From NCBI GenBank assembly GCA_003520455.1, contig DOUV01000707.1:1-5280 (forward strand): 5,280 bases of DNA, in the 5' to 3' direction. Positions 1 to 5,231 of this stretch are shown piece by piece; position 1 is the stretch's first letter; each line of letters starts with the position of its first letter. The notes beneath the pieces are model-generated. The model saw nothing but the letters and a program-made list of their open reading frames with translations, was not told the DNA's origin and did not search any database. Source of the stretch: Chloroflexota bacterium (GTDB lineage: Bacteria > Chloroflexota > Anaerolineae > Ardenticatenales > Ardenticatenaceae). A program made the translations under genes and the position numbers.

Positions 1-64
1 CGCCGCGGCGCGCCTCACCGCCCTGGCGGCGCGCGGCTTCCGCCCGGCGGACAGCACCGGGTAA
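1..64 (+). CDS. C-terminal end of an unidentified gene (partial)
   Basis: The reading frame whose codons begin at position 2 is open from the window edge to a TAA at 62-64. It encodes a tail ending ARLTALAARGFRPADSTG. Every sense codon ends in G or C, and most are Ala, Arg, Leu or Gly codons, which matches the codon bias of the definite genes in this window and contrasts with the mixed composition right after position 64. That abrupt change is the main evidence. Only about 20 residues are visible, so no family can be named. No intrinsic terminator with a T-run follows the stop. It could be a chance open frame, since 60 bases is short. Confidence 0.55.
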   Translation, partial: AAARLTALAARGFRPADSTG

Positions 65-360
65 GTGCTACGCCGGCAGGGCCGACGAGCCAGTATCTAT
101 CGCGGCGTAATTCGTTCCGAATTGCGCCGCATTGCATTGTTTCCCCCTGGACAGCGCCCCGCACGAGACGGCAAGCCTGCAGCACCTACAGTGAATTCGC
201 CGTCTCGACGCGATCCTGTCTCTTCAATCTCGCACTCGAACCATTCGACACCTGGAATTCGCTCCCCGGGCGGTAAGAAACGCCGTCGCCTTCCTTCCTC
301 CAAATCAGAAAGCATGGGAGCGTGGAGCGGGCTTTCCCTGTTGAGGCAACTCGCGCTCTC
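65..360. other. Gene-free spacer, no convincing coding
   Basis: No open frame here looks like a protein. A GTG-initiated plus frame (65-364) and a minus frame (97-315) are Arg/Pro/Ser-rich, lack a Shine-Dalgarno sequence and show no recognisable motif. The base composition is more mixed than in the genes. The only structure I see is a 9-bp inverted repeat at 164-207. The stretch ends at the -35 box of the promoter at 361. Confidence 0.5.
164..207. repeat. 9-bp perfect inverted repeat in spacer
   Basis: CGAGACGGC at 164-172 is the exact reverse complement of GCCGTCTCG at 199-207, with a 26-base loop. No T-run follows on either strand, so it does not look like an intrinsic terminator. It could be an RNA stem, a protein-binding dyad or coincidence in GC-rich DNA. 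Confidence 0.35.
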
Positions 361-388
361 TTGACAATTCGCCCGGCTCGCTTAGAAT
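361..388 (+). promoter_or_regulatory. Sigma-70-type promoter upstream of the ygeY cluster
   Basis: A perfect -35 hexamer TTGACA (361-366) is followed after 16 bases by TAGAAT (383-388), one mismatch from TATAAT. Start of transcription is expected around 395. This is the best promoter-like sequence in the window and points at the ygeY-SRPBCC-ygeW-arcC cluster, leaving a 5' leader of about 300 bases. A short dyad, GCTCG (376-380) and CGAGC (389-393), brackets the -10 box and could be an operator, but the arms are only 5 bp. The spacing and hexamers are read directly; the link to the operon is inferred. Confidence 0.7.
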
Positions 389-544
389 CGAGCTATGATC
401 GCAAGACGACATCTCCTCCATACCCCACATAGCGCCGACAGCCACGTCTGCTTCACGCTGAGTGCTGGCTGTGTCGCCAATGGCCGCTTTGCTGTCGTCG
501 GCAAACGCGGCGAACTGTAGTCGCTTCCGCTTAACCCCACTGTT

Positions 545-613
545 GCGCCACCTGCCGTGTTCACTCGCCCGGCCTCCCGCACGACGATTGCGAGGTGGTG
601 CTGGGCTGTTTTT
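545..613 (+). terminator. Possible attenuator-like hairpin in the leader
   Basis: GCGCCACCT (545-553) can pair over nine positions with AGGTGGTGC (593-601), with one G-U pair. CGTG (556-559) and CACG (580-583) could extend pairing inside the 39-base loop. A run of five T (609-613) follows after seven further bases. The gap between stem and T-run and the large loop make it weaker than a typical intrinsic terminator, so I call it only as a candidate. If active, it would end a transcript of roughly 220 bases before ygeY. Confidence 0.2.
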
Positions 614-615
614 AT

Positions 616-684
616 GATGAATGCTGAACCATGAACGCGGAACGGGGGCTCCCTGTGTTTATCATTCATCACTCAGCATTCCTG
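616..684. repeat. Inverted array of 7-bp repeats upstream of ygeY
   Basis: Four consecutive heptamers GATGAAT, GCTGAAC, CATGAAC, GCGGAAC (616-643) share a 7-base period. After a 13-base spacer, four heptamers of the opposite sense follow: GTTTATC, ATTCATC, ACTCAGC, ATTCCTG (657-684). ATTCATC is the exact reverse complement of GATGAAT, and the others match partly. The RNA could fold as an imperfect hairpin ending just before the ygeY ribosome binding site (687-691). Confidence 0.6.
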
Positions 685-697
685 TCAGGAGTTGACA

Positions 698-1930
698 ATG
701 GCTGACAACCTCGGAACACTTACCTCACAGATTCACGAGCGCGTTGCGGCCCGGCGCGACGATATCATCCGGTTCATGCGCGACCTCTGTCGCATCCCCA
801 GCATGGAGAGTCAACTCGGGGAGGTCGGTGAGCGCGCTGCGCAGGAGATGCGCGCGCTCGGCTTCGACAAGGTCTGGTTCGACTCGATGGGAAACATCGT
901 CGGCCAGATCGGGAGCGGCCCCACCGTGATCGTCTACGACAGTCACATCGACACGGTCGGCACCGGCGATGCCAACCAGTGGGAGTGGGACCCGTTCGAG
1001 GGCAAGGTCGAGGACGGTATCCTCTACGCGCGCGGTGCCGGGGATGAGAAGCAGTCTACGCCCGGCATGGTCTATGGTCTCGCCATCGCCCGCGACCTGG
1101 GTCTGCTGGACGGTTACACCGCCTACTACTTTGGGAATATGGAAGAGTGGTGCGACGGCATTGCCCCGCACGCCTTCGTCGAGCACGAGGGGATCAAACC
1201 CAACTATGTCGTCATCGGCGAGCCGACCAAGATGGGCATCTACCGCGGCCACAAGGGTCGCGTCGAGATGCAGGTGATCGCCAAAGGGAAGGCCGCCCAC
1301 GCGGCCAGCAACGAGCGTGGCGATAACGCGGTCTACAAAGTGCTGCCGGTCATCGCCGGGGTTCGCGACATGAACGATACCCTGCCGACCGACGACTTCC
1401 TCGGCCAGGGCCGCATCACCGTCACCAAGGTGGACGTCGAGACGCCCTCGATCAACGCCGTGCCCGACAAGTGCGTCGTCACCATCGACCGGCGCGTGAC
1501 GTGGGGGGAGAAGAAGGAAGACGCCGTCGCCCAGGTGGAAGCGTTGATTCCGGAGAAAGACCGCAACGACGTCAGGGTCGAGCTCATGTTCTACGACGAG
1601 CCGAGCTACACCGGCTTTGTCTTCCCGGTCGAGAAGTATTTTCCAGCCTGGCAGCTCCCCGAGGAGCACCCGCTGGTGGAGGCCGGCCAGCGGGCCTACG
1701 AGGCGCTCTGGGGCGAGCGCACCCACGTCGGTAAGTGGGGCTTCAGCACCAACGGCATCTACTGGGCCGGCAAGGCGGGTATTCCCAGCATCGGCTTCGC
1801 GGCCGGCGACGAAATCTACGCCCACAGTATCCTCGACCAGGTGCCGCTGGAGGACATGGTCCGCGCGACGGCGTGGTACGCGTTGTTGCCGGTGACGCTG
1901 AAACAAGTAGCAGACCGAGTTGAAGGTTGA
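698..1930 (+). CDS. ygeY: YgeY-family M20 metallo-hydrolase
   Basis: This 410-residue protein belongs to the ArgE/DapE/CPG2-like M20 family, YgeY branch: zinc-dependent, cytosolic, cleaving an amide bond in an amino-acid-like substrate that is not settled for this branch. Visible metal and catalytic sites in order are DSHIDTVG (H83, D85), ARGAGDEKQ (D116), NMEEWCDG (E149/E150), VIGEPT (E175) and the late YAHS (H376). The lid-domain region GKAAHAASNERGDNA (187-211) and the strings DEFLG-like DDFLGQG, TIDRRVTWGE, YFPAW and KWGFSTNG agree with E. coli YgeY as I remember it, and the length is normal. The ATG at 698 is chosen over the in-frame TTG at 692 because AGGAG (687-691) sits six bases before the ATG but touches the TTG. 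It is first in a cluster with ygeW and carbamate kinase, as in the E. coli purine/selenium-linked locus. Its stop codon lies in a heptamer repeat. Family is confident; substrate is unknown. Confidence 0.93.
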   Translation: MADNLGTLTSQIHERVAARRDDIIRFMRDLCRIPSMESQLGEVGERAAQEMRALGFDKVWFDSMGNIVGQIGSGPTVIVYDSHIDTVGTGDANQWEWDPFEGKVEDGILYARGAGDEKQSTPGMVYGLAIARDLGLLDGYTAYYFGNMEEWCDGIAPHAFVEHEGIKPNYVVIGEPTKMGIYRGHKGRVEMQVIAKGKAAHAASNERGDNAVYKVLPVIAGVRDMNDTLPTDDFLGQGRITVTKVDVETPSINAVPDKCVVTIDRRVTWGEKKEDAVAQVEALIPEKDRNDVRVELMFYDEPSYTGFVFPVEKYFPAWQLPEEHPLVEAGQRAYEALWGERTHVGKWGFSTNGIYWAGKAGIPSIGFAAGDEIYAHSILDQVPLEDMVRATAWYALLPVTLKQVADRVEG

Positions 1931-2067
1931 AGGTCAAAAGTTACAGGTGAAAGGTTGAAAGTGATGAGACCAACGTCCAACCTTCCACCCTGCGGGGTGC
2001 CCCCTTACGTCCACGTACTCGTGAGGGTGCCCGCGCCGGGGGAACCTTCAACCTGCGAACCTTCAAC
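1919..2067. repeat. Heptamer tandem array with inverted copies, ygeY/SRPBCC spacer
   Basis: Seven units with a strict 7-base period run from 1919 to 1967: GTTGAAG, GTTGAAG, GTCAAAA, GTTACAG, GTGAAAG, GTTGAAA, GTGATGA. Opposite-sense units follow, GTCCAAC and CTTCCAC (1975-1988), then CTTCAAC at 2046-2052 and again at 2061-2067. GGTTGAAGG (1925-1933) is fully complementary to CCTTCAACC at 2045-2053 and 2060-2068, so the transcript can form a long hairpin in alternative registers. The middle holds the dyad TACGT-cc-ACGTA (2006-2017) and two copies of GGGTGCCC (1995-2002, 2025-2032). The ygeY stop TGA (1928-1930) lies in the second unit. Such arrays resemble the short tandemly repeated sequences known from cyanobacteria. 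Confidence 0.75.
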
Positions 2068-2082
2068 CGGCAAGGAGAGATC

Positions 2083-2571
2083 ATGCCTGTATCGGCTGAG
2101 GCGAGCCGGCTGATTCGCGCCGCCCCCGGGGCGGTCTGGCAGGTATGGCGCGACTTCCAGCGCTGGCCTCGCTGGCAGCCCGAAGCAGTCGAGGCACACT
2201 GGCTCGCGGGGGCACCTTGGACGGATGGAAGCACCTTCTCGCTCTTGCGGCGTGTTCCCTGGGCTCTCTTGCGCCGCCTGATGGGCGGCGGCGCGCGCCG
2301 TTTCGTCGGCCGGGTGCTCTCCACTGCCGAAGAACAGCTGCTCGTGTGGGAGCTCCGCCCGACCATGGGCACCTGGCTGGGACCGACCCTCGTCGAGAGC
2401 GTGCGGCTGGAGCCGGCGCCCGGCGGCACCACCGTCAGTCTCACACTGACTGCCCACGGCCCGCTCCCCACCCTGCTCGGTCCCCTGGGCCTCCGCGGCC
2501 AACTGCGCAGCCAGGCCGAGGAGACCCTGGACGGGTTGCAACGGCTGCTTCAGGTGGTAAAGGGAGATTAG
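2083..2571 (+). CDS. SRPBCC-fold (polyketide cyclase/dehydrase-like) protein
   Basis: This 162-residue protein most resembles small START/SRPBCC ligand-binding proteins, which form a helix-grip fold around a hydrophobic pocket. The sequence shows the typical opening: a first beta strand (SRLIRAAPGAVW), the first helices with VWQVWRDFQRWPRWQPEA (18-35), then alternating strands including a glycine-containing 'PWTDGSTFSL' turn and a long C-terminal amphipathic helix (about 138-160, SQAEETLDGLQRLLQVV). It has no signal peptide and no obvious membrane segment. The ATG at 2083 has AAGGAG (2072-2077) five bases upstream. It lies between ygeY and ygeW, 152 bases after the former and 104 before the latter, so co-transcription is likely. 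SRPBCC proteins range from ligand carriers to cyclases and hydrolases, so no reaction can be assigned. Its stop TAG lies within a heptamer repeat. Confidence 0.8.
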   Translation: MPVSAEASRLIRAAPGAVWQVWRDFQRWPRWQPEAVEAHWLAGAPWTDGSTFSLLRRVPWALLRRLMGGGARRFVGRVLSTAEEQLLVWELRPTMGTWLGPTLVESVRLEPAPGGTTVSLTLTAHGPLPTLLGPLGLRGQLRSQAEETLDGLQRLLQVVKGD

Positions 2572-2637
2572 CGATTGGAGATTCACGAGCGCTCGCCCAA
2601 CCCAACACTCCACTCGAGAACGCCGACCCCCAATCTC
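2563..2637. repeat. Heptamer repeats and partial inverted copy, SRPBCC/ygeW spacer
   Basis: Three consecutive heptamers GGAGATT, AGCGATT, GGAGATT (2563-2583) span the stop codon TAG (2569-2571) of the SRPBCC gene. The opposite-sense CCAATCTC (2630-2637) is complementary to GATTGG (2573-2578) and, in another register, to GAGATT (2564-2569 or 2578-2583). A perfect 10-base palindrome CGAGCGCTCG lies between at 2586-2595. The design is the same as in the neighbouring spacers but with a different heptamer. Confidence 0.55.
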
Positions 2638-2675
2638 TTTTCAACTATCTGCTTCGAAAGGAAGGGACTTCCATT

Positions 2676-3653
2676 ATGCAAACCGACCTTCGCGGAAAAG
2701 ATCTCATCACGACGCAGGAATGGACCAGGGAGGAGCTCGACACCCTGCTCGACGTCGCCTTCAAGCTGAAACGCGACCGGGCGCTGGGCGTCAGCCATCC
2801 CCTCCTGCGCGACAAGACCCTGGCGATGCTCTTCTTCTTCAGCTCTACCCGCACCCGAGCCAGCTTCGAGGCGGGCATGGCCCAGCTCGGCGGCCACGCT
2901 GCGTTCATCGAGAGCACGACGACCCAGATTTCGCACGGCGACACGGCCAAGGAAATCGGCGAGATTCTGGGACGCTACTACGACGGCATCGCCATCCGGC
3001 AGTGCGACTGGAACGACGGCAACCGGTACATTCGCGAGGTAGCCGCGGCCAGCCGGGTCCCGGTACTCAATATGCAGTGCGACGTCTACCATCCGTTCCA
3101 GATCCTCGCCGACCTTATGACCATCATGGAGAAGCTCGGCGACCCGCGCGGTAAGACTATCAACGTCTCGTGGGCCTATGCCTCGAGCTACCAGAAGCCG
3201 CTGAGCGTCCCCCAGAGCCTGATCCTGCTGACGACGCGCTACGGCATGAACGTGCGCCTGACCTACCCACCCGAATTCAAGCTGATGCCCGAGATTGTCG
3301 AACAGGCCAGGGAGAACGCCCGCCGGAGCGGGGGCTCCTTCGAGGAGCTGCACGACTTCGACGCCGGCTTCGAGGGCGCCGACGTCGTCTATCCGAAGAG
3401 CTGGGGCTCCTGGCTGACGACGGAGGACAAGGACGAATCGGCGCGCATCGGCCGCAGGTATAGCGACTGGATCACTGACGCTCGGCGCATGCGCCTGGCC
3501 CAGGCGCACGCCGGCTACATGCACTGCCTCCCGGCCGACCGCAACATCGAGGTCACCGACGAGGTCATCGACGGCCCCAACAGCTGGGCCTACGATGAGG
3601 CCGAGAATCGGCTCCATGTTCAGAAAGCAGCCATGGCGTTGACGATGCGCTGA
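2676..3653 (+). CDS. ygeW: YgeW-like knotted carbamoyltransferase
   Basis: A 325-residue aspartate/ornithine-type carbamoyltransferase, a cytosolic enzyme that transfers a carbamoyl group between carbamoyl phosphate and an amine. The carbamoyl-phosphate site STRTR is at 57-61, the HPFQ loop at 139-142 (HPTQ-like) and HCLPAD at 283-288. WAYASSYQKPLSVPQ (166-180), followed by GMNVRLTYPPEF and YPKSW (239-243), matches the proline-rich loop region of the knotted YgeW/acetylornithine transcarbamylase group; E. coli YgeW as I recall has WAYSPSYGKPLSVPQ. It is about 70 residues shorter than E. coli YgeW, and its tail ENRLHVQKAAM is instead like acetylornithine and ornithine enzymes. The position of the carboxylated lysine of acetylornithine carbamoyltransferase appears to be Glu292. 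The ATG at 2676 has AAAGGAAGGG (2657-2666) upstream; the same frame is open back to 2145, but that part lies over the SRPBCC gene and is not protein-like. With carbamate kinase next, a catabolic direction making carbamoyl phosphate is likely. An anabolic acetyl- or succinylornithine role remains possible. Confidence 0.9.
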   Translation: MQTDLRGKDLITTQEWTREELDTLLDVAFKLKRDRALGVSHPLLRDKTLAMLFFFSSTRTRASFEAGMAQLGGHAAFIESTTTQISHGDTAKEIGEILGRYYDGIAIRQCDWNDGNRYIREVAAASRVPVLNMQCDVYHPFQILADLMTIMEKLGDPRGKTINVSWAYASSYQKPLSVPQSLILLTTRYGMNVRLTYPPEFKLMPEIVEQARENARRSGGSFEELHDFDAGFEGADVVYPKSWGSWLTTEDKDESARIGRRYSDWITDARRMRLAQAHAGYMHCLPADRNIEVTDEVIDGPNSWAYDEAENRLHVQKAAMALTMR

Positions 3654-3696
3654 AACAGAAGGAACCAGGGAAGCTGGCGGAACGAAAGGCCTTCAC

Positions 3697-3783
3697 GTAA
3701 TCGTTGAGGGAAGTGAGGGGCGTGATGGGTGATCCGCGAATGATTCCATCACGCATCACGTTCTGACCCCCTTGAACGATTAC
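3697..3783 (+). repeat. Large nested inverted repeat between ygeW and arcC
   Basis: An outer stem GTAATCGTT (3697-3705) is fully complementary to AACGATTAC (3775-3783). Inside it CGTGATGGGTGAT (3721-3733) pairs with ATCACGCATCACG (3748-3760) at 12 of 13 positions, leaving a 14-base loop. The inner arms are again roughly 7-periodic (GTGATGG, GTGATCC, GCGAATG). The structure ends seven bases before the carbamate kinase ribosome binding region. There is no T-run, so it is unlikely to be an intrinsic terminator. It may act in transcript processing, stability or translation control, or be a REP-like element. Confidence 0.65.
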
Positions 3784-3806
3784 CTCGATGGAGAGGTTTG
3801 TCGAAG

Positions 3807-4763
3807 ATGACCGTCCAGGAGAAACGCAAGACCGCTGTCGTCGCCGTCGGTGGCAACTCGTTGATCAAGGATAAACACCATCCCGAAGTGCCCCACCAGT
3901 GGAACGCCGTCCGCGAGACCGTCACCCACGTCGCCAATATGATCGCAGCGGGATGGAACATCGTGCTCACCCACGGCAATGGCCCGCAGGTCGGCTTCAT
4001 TCTGCGTCGCAATGAGCTGGCGGCCCACGAGGTCCATACGACCCCACTGGATCTGATCGGCGCCGACACCCAGGGGTCAATCGGCTATATGCTTCAGCAG
4101 GCGCTCGACAACGAGTTTCACCGCCGAGGGCTCTACCGGCGTGCGATCACCATCATCACACAGGTGTTGGTGGACCGCAACGACCCCGCCTTCACCAATC
4201 CCAACAAGCCCATCGGTGGTTTCCTGGATGAGGCCGCTGCTCGCCGCTTCGAGGCCGAAGGTTGGCCGGTTGTGGAAGATGCCGGCCGCGGCTGGCGCCG
4301 CGTCATCGCCTCGCCCGAGCCAAACGCAATTCTGGAGGAGAACGCGATCCGGATGGCTGTGGATAGCGGCTGGATCGTCATCGCCGTCGGCGGAGGCGGC
4401 ATTCCGGTGGTCCGCAATGAGAAGGGCGAGTTGCGCGGGGTGGCGGCCGTCATCGACAAAGATCGAGCGAGCAGCCTGCTGGCCCAACGCCTGGAGGCCG
4501 ATCTCTTCCTGATCTCCACAGCCGTCGAGAAGGTCGCCATCAACTTTAACAAGCCAAACCAGCAGGCGCTCGACCGGATGACTGTGGCTGAGGCCAGGCA
4601 GTATATGGCTGAGGGGCACTTCGCGCCTGGCTCGATGAAACCCAAGATTGAAGCCTGTATCGCCTTCCTGGAGGCCGGTGGCCACGAAGCACTGATCACC
4701 AACCCGGAGAACATCGAGCGCGCGCTCCACGGCGAGACCGGCACGCGGATCGTCCCGGAGTAG
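3807..4763 (+). CDS. arcC: Carbamate kinase
   Basis: A 318-residue amino-acid-kinase-fold enzyme of normal length. It moves the phosphate of carbamoyl phosphate to ADP, giving ATP and carbamate, which decays to CO2 and ammonia. Family hallmarks are visible: VVAVGGNSLI (11-20, phosphate loop), THGNGPQVG (55-63), LDLIGADTQGSIGYMLQQAL (81-100), NPNKPIG (131-137), AVGGGGIPVV (193-202), AVIDKDRASSLLA (214-226), ISTAVEKVAINFNKPNQ (236-252) and GHFAPGSMKPKIEA (270-283). The ATG at 3807 is preferred: GAGG (3793-3796) lies ten bases upstream. An in-frame TTG at 3798 would sit only one base after that GAGG, and an ATG at 3788 is out of frame. It is the last gene of the cluster, 153 bases after ygeW across a hairpin. 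With YgeW it probably gives substrate-level phosphorylation, the role of yqeA next to ygeW in E. coli. An arginine deiminase role is less likely, as no arcA or arcD is seen. Confidence 0.95.
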   Translation: MTVQEKRKTAVVAVGGNSLIKDKHHPEVPHQWNAVRETVTHVANMIAAGWNIVLTHGNGPQVGFILRRNELAAHEVHTTPLDLIGADTQGSIGYMLQQALDNEFHRRGLYRRAITIITQVLVDRNDPAFTNPNKPIGGFLDEAAARRFEAEGWPVVEDAGRGWRRVIASPEPNAILEENAIRMAVDSGWIVIAVGGGGIPVVRNEKGELRGVAAVIDKDRASSLLAQRLEADLFLISTAVEKVAINFNKPNQQALDRMTVAEARQYMAEGHFAPGSMKPKIEACIAFLEAGGHEALITNPENIERALHGETGTRIVPE

Positions 4764-4849
4764 CCGCAGCCGGCCGGTCAAGGGTGGCGGGCGTCCGGAG
4801 AAGCAAGACCCTTCGGGCGGCGCAGGAAGAGACTCAACAGCGGCCGAAC

Positions 4850-4883
4850 AAAAAGCGCCTGCCTCGGTCCATGAGGCAGGCGC
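4850..4883 (-). terminator. Intrinsic terminator of the minus-strand gene
   Basis: GCGCCTGCCTC (4855-4865) and GAGGCAGGCGC (4873-4883) form a perfect 11-bp GC-rich stem with a 7-base loop. Read on the minus strand it is followed at once by five T (A5 at 4850-4854 on the plus strand). It begins 18 bases after the stop of the small exported protein gene. On the plus strand no T-run follows, so it is oriented for the minus strand and I see no clear intrinsic terminator for the plus cluster. A perfect CCGGCCGG palindrome at 4770-4777, after the arcC stop, also lacks a T-run. Confidence 0.88.
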
Positions 4884-4901
4884 GGCGAAACGAGGCGCCA
4901 A

Positions 4902-5222
4902 TCAGCGTCTCAGCAGTGAGAGGAAGAGGCGACTCCAGGGGCTGGCCCCGGCCCAGTACCCGCTGATCAGTTTGTAACTGGTACTGGATAGCTCGTTCGT
5001 GATCGCCGGCTGGCCGGTGGTGCTCAGCAGGGTAAATGAGACGCTGGTCATCGTATTCCCACCGCCGGCTTCGACGACGTCCCAGGAGAGGTCGAAGCTG
5101 GGTGAGGCCATCAGTGGTCCGGCCGGCTCAGCCGGCGGCGGCGCCGCGCTGGCGAAAAGCCCGGTACCGTAGAGCAGCACGGCCATGAGGAAAAAAGGCG
5201 CGAGTGCTTTGAGGTATCGCAT
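4902..5222 (-). CDS. Small exported protein, Chloroflexota type, function unknown
   Basis: A 106-residue protein with a clear Sec signal: MRYLKALAPFF, a hydrophobic stretch to about residue 23, and an ASA motif (24-26) before a Pro-rich linker. The mature part reads SFDLSWDVVEAGGG (42-55), then SFTLLSTTGQP, then SSTSYKLISGYWAGA. This is the 'F.L.W.VV.GGG / F.L..T.GQ / S..Y.L..G(F/Y)W.G' module I associate with short secreted Chloroflexota proteins. The last residues, RLFLSLLRR, look like a variant of the YLPLVLR-type hydrophobic-basic tail common on exported proteins of that phylum. Two adjacent ATGs exist; the second (5222-5220) is chosen because AGGAGG (5233-5228) lies five bases upstream, against two for the first (5225). 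It faces the ygeY cluster convergently and has its own strong terminator. The exported location is well supported; the function is unknown. Confidence 0.8.
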   Translation of the reverse strand: MRYLKALAPFFLMAVLLYGTGLFASAAPPPAEPAGPLMASPSFDLSWDVVEAGGGNTMTSVSFTLLSTTGQPAITNELSSTSYKLISGYWAGASPWSRLFLSLLRR

Positions 5223-5231
5223 CATGACCTC

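Larger units (their letters stand above)
389..697 (+). other. Long 5' leader of the ygeY cluster
   Basis: About 300 bases separate the promoter from the ygeY start codon. They hold an ATG at 395, almost exactly at the predicted transcription start, opening a 41-codon frame to TAG at 518-520. They also hold a possible stem plus T5 at 545-613 and an inverted heptamer array at 616-684. I recognise no known riboswitch class. A minus-strand open frame (382-672) begins inside the repeat array and resembles no family I know. The length and layout would allow attenuation or leader-peptide control, but this is inference. Confidence 0.35.

Noticed and set aside
65..364. 99-codon plus-strand frame in the left spacer
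   Set aside because: GTG start directly after the preceding stop without a ribosome binding site, a Ser/Arg/Pro-rich composition, and an end overlapping the -35 box.
382..672. 96-codon minus-strand frame in the ygeY leader
   Set aside because: Its start lies within the heptamer array and it runs against the strong promoter. No motif was recognised.
692..697. TTGACA just before the ygeY start as a second -35 box
   Set aside because: A -10 element would fall inside the coding sequence and none is seen at the right spacing; the hexamer is simply the ribosome-binding-site-to-ATG spacer.
725..1906. Long minus-strand open frame (393 codons) opposite ygeY
   Set aside because: It mirrors a clear M20 hydrolase gene almost end to end. 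Long antisense frames are expected where third positions are G/C-rich, and it has no recognisable motif or ribosome binding site.
1919..2067. CRISPR-like array in the ygeY/SRPBCC spacer
   Set aside because: Units are 7 bases and contiguous, without unique spacers of 30-40 bases, so this is a short tandem repeat and not CRISPR.
2145..2675. N-terminal extension of the carbamoyltransferase (same frame open back to 2145)
   Set aside because: The extension lies over the SRPBCC gene in another frame and is Arg/Pro/Ala-rich. Carbamoyltransferase homology begins at the ATG at 2676, which has a purine-rich ribosome binding site.
2583..3617. Minus-strand open frame (344 codons) opposite ygeW
   Set aside because: The plus strand encodes an unmistakable carbamoyltransferase here; the antisense frame is a composition shadow without family motifs.
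4077..4901. Minus-strand open frame opposite arcC, reaching the terminator region
   Set aside because: It covers the carbamate kinase gene and starts next to the terminator stem of the other minus-strand gene, with no protein-like features.
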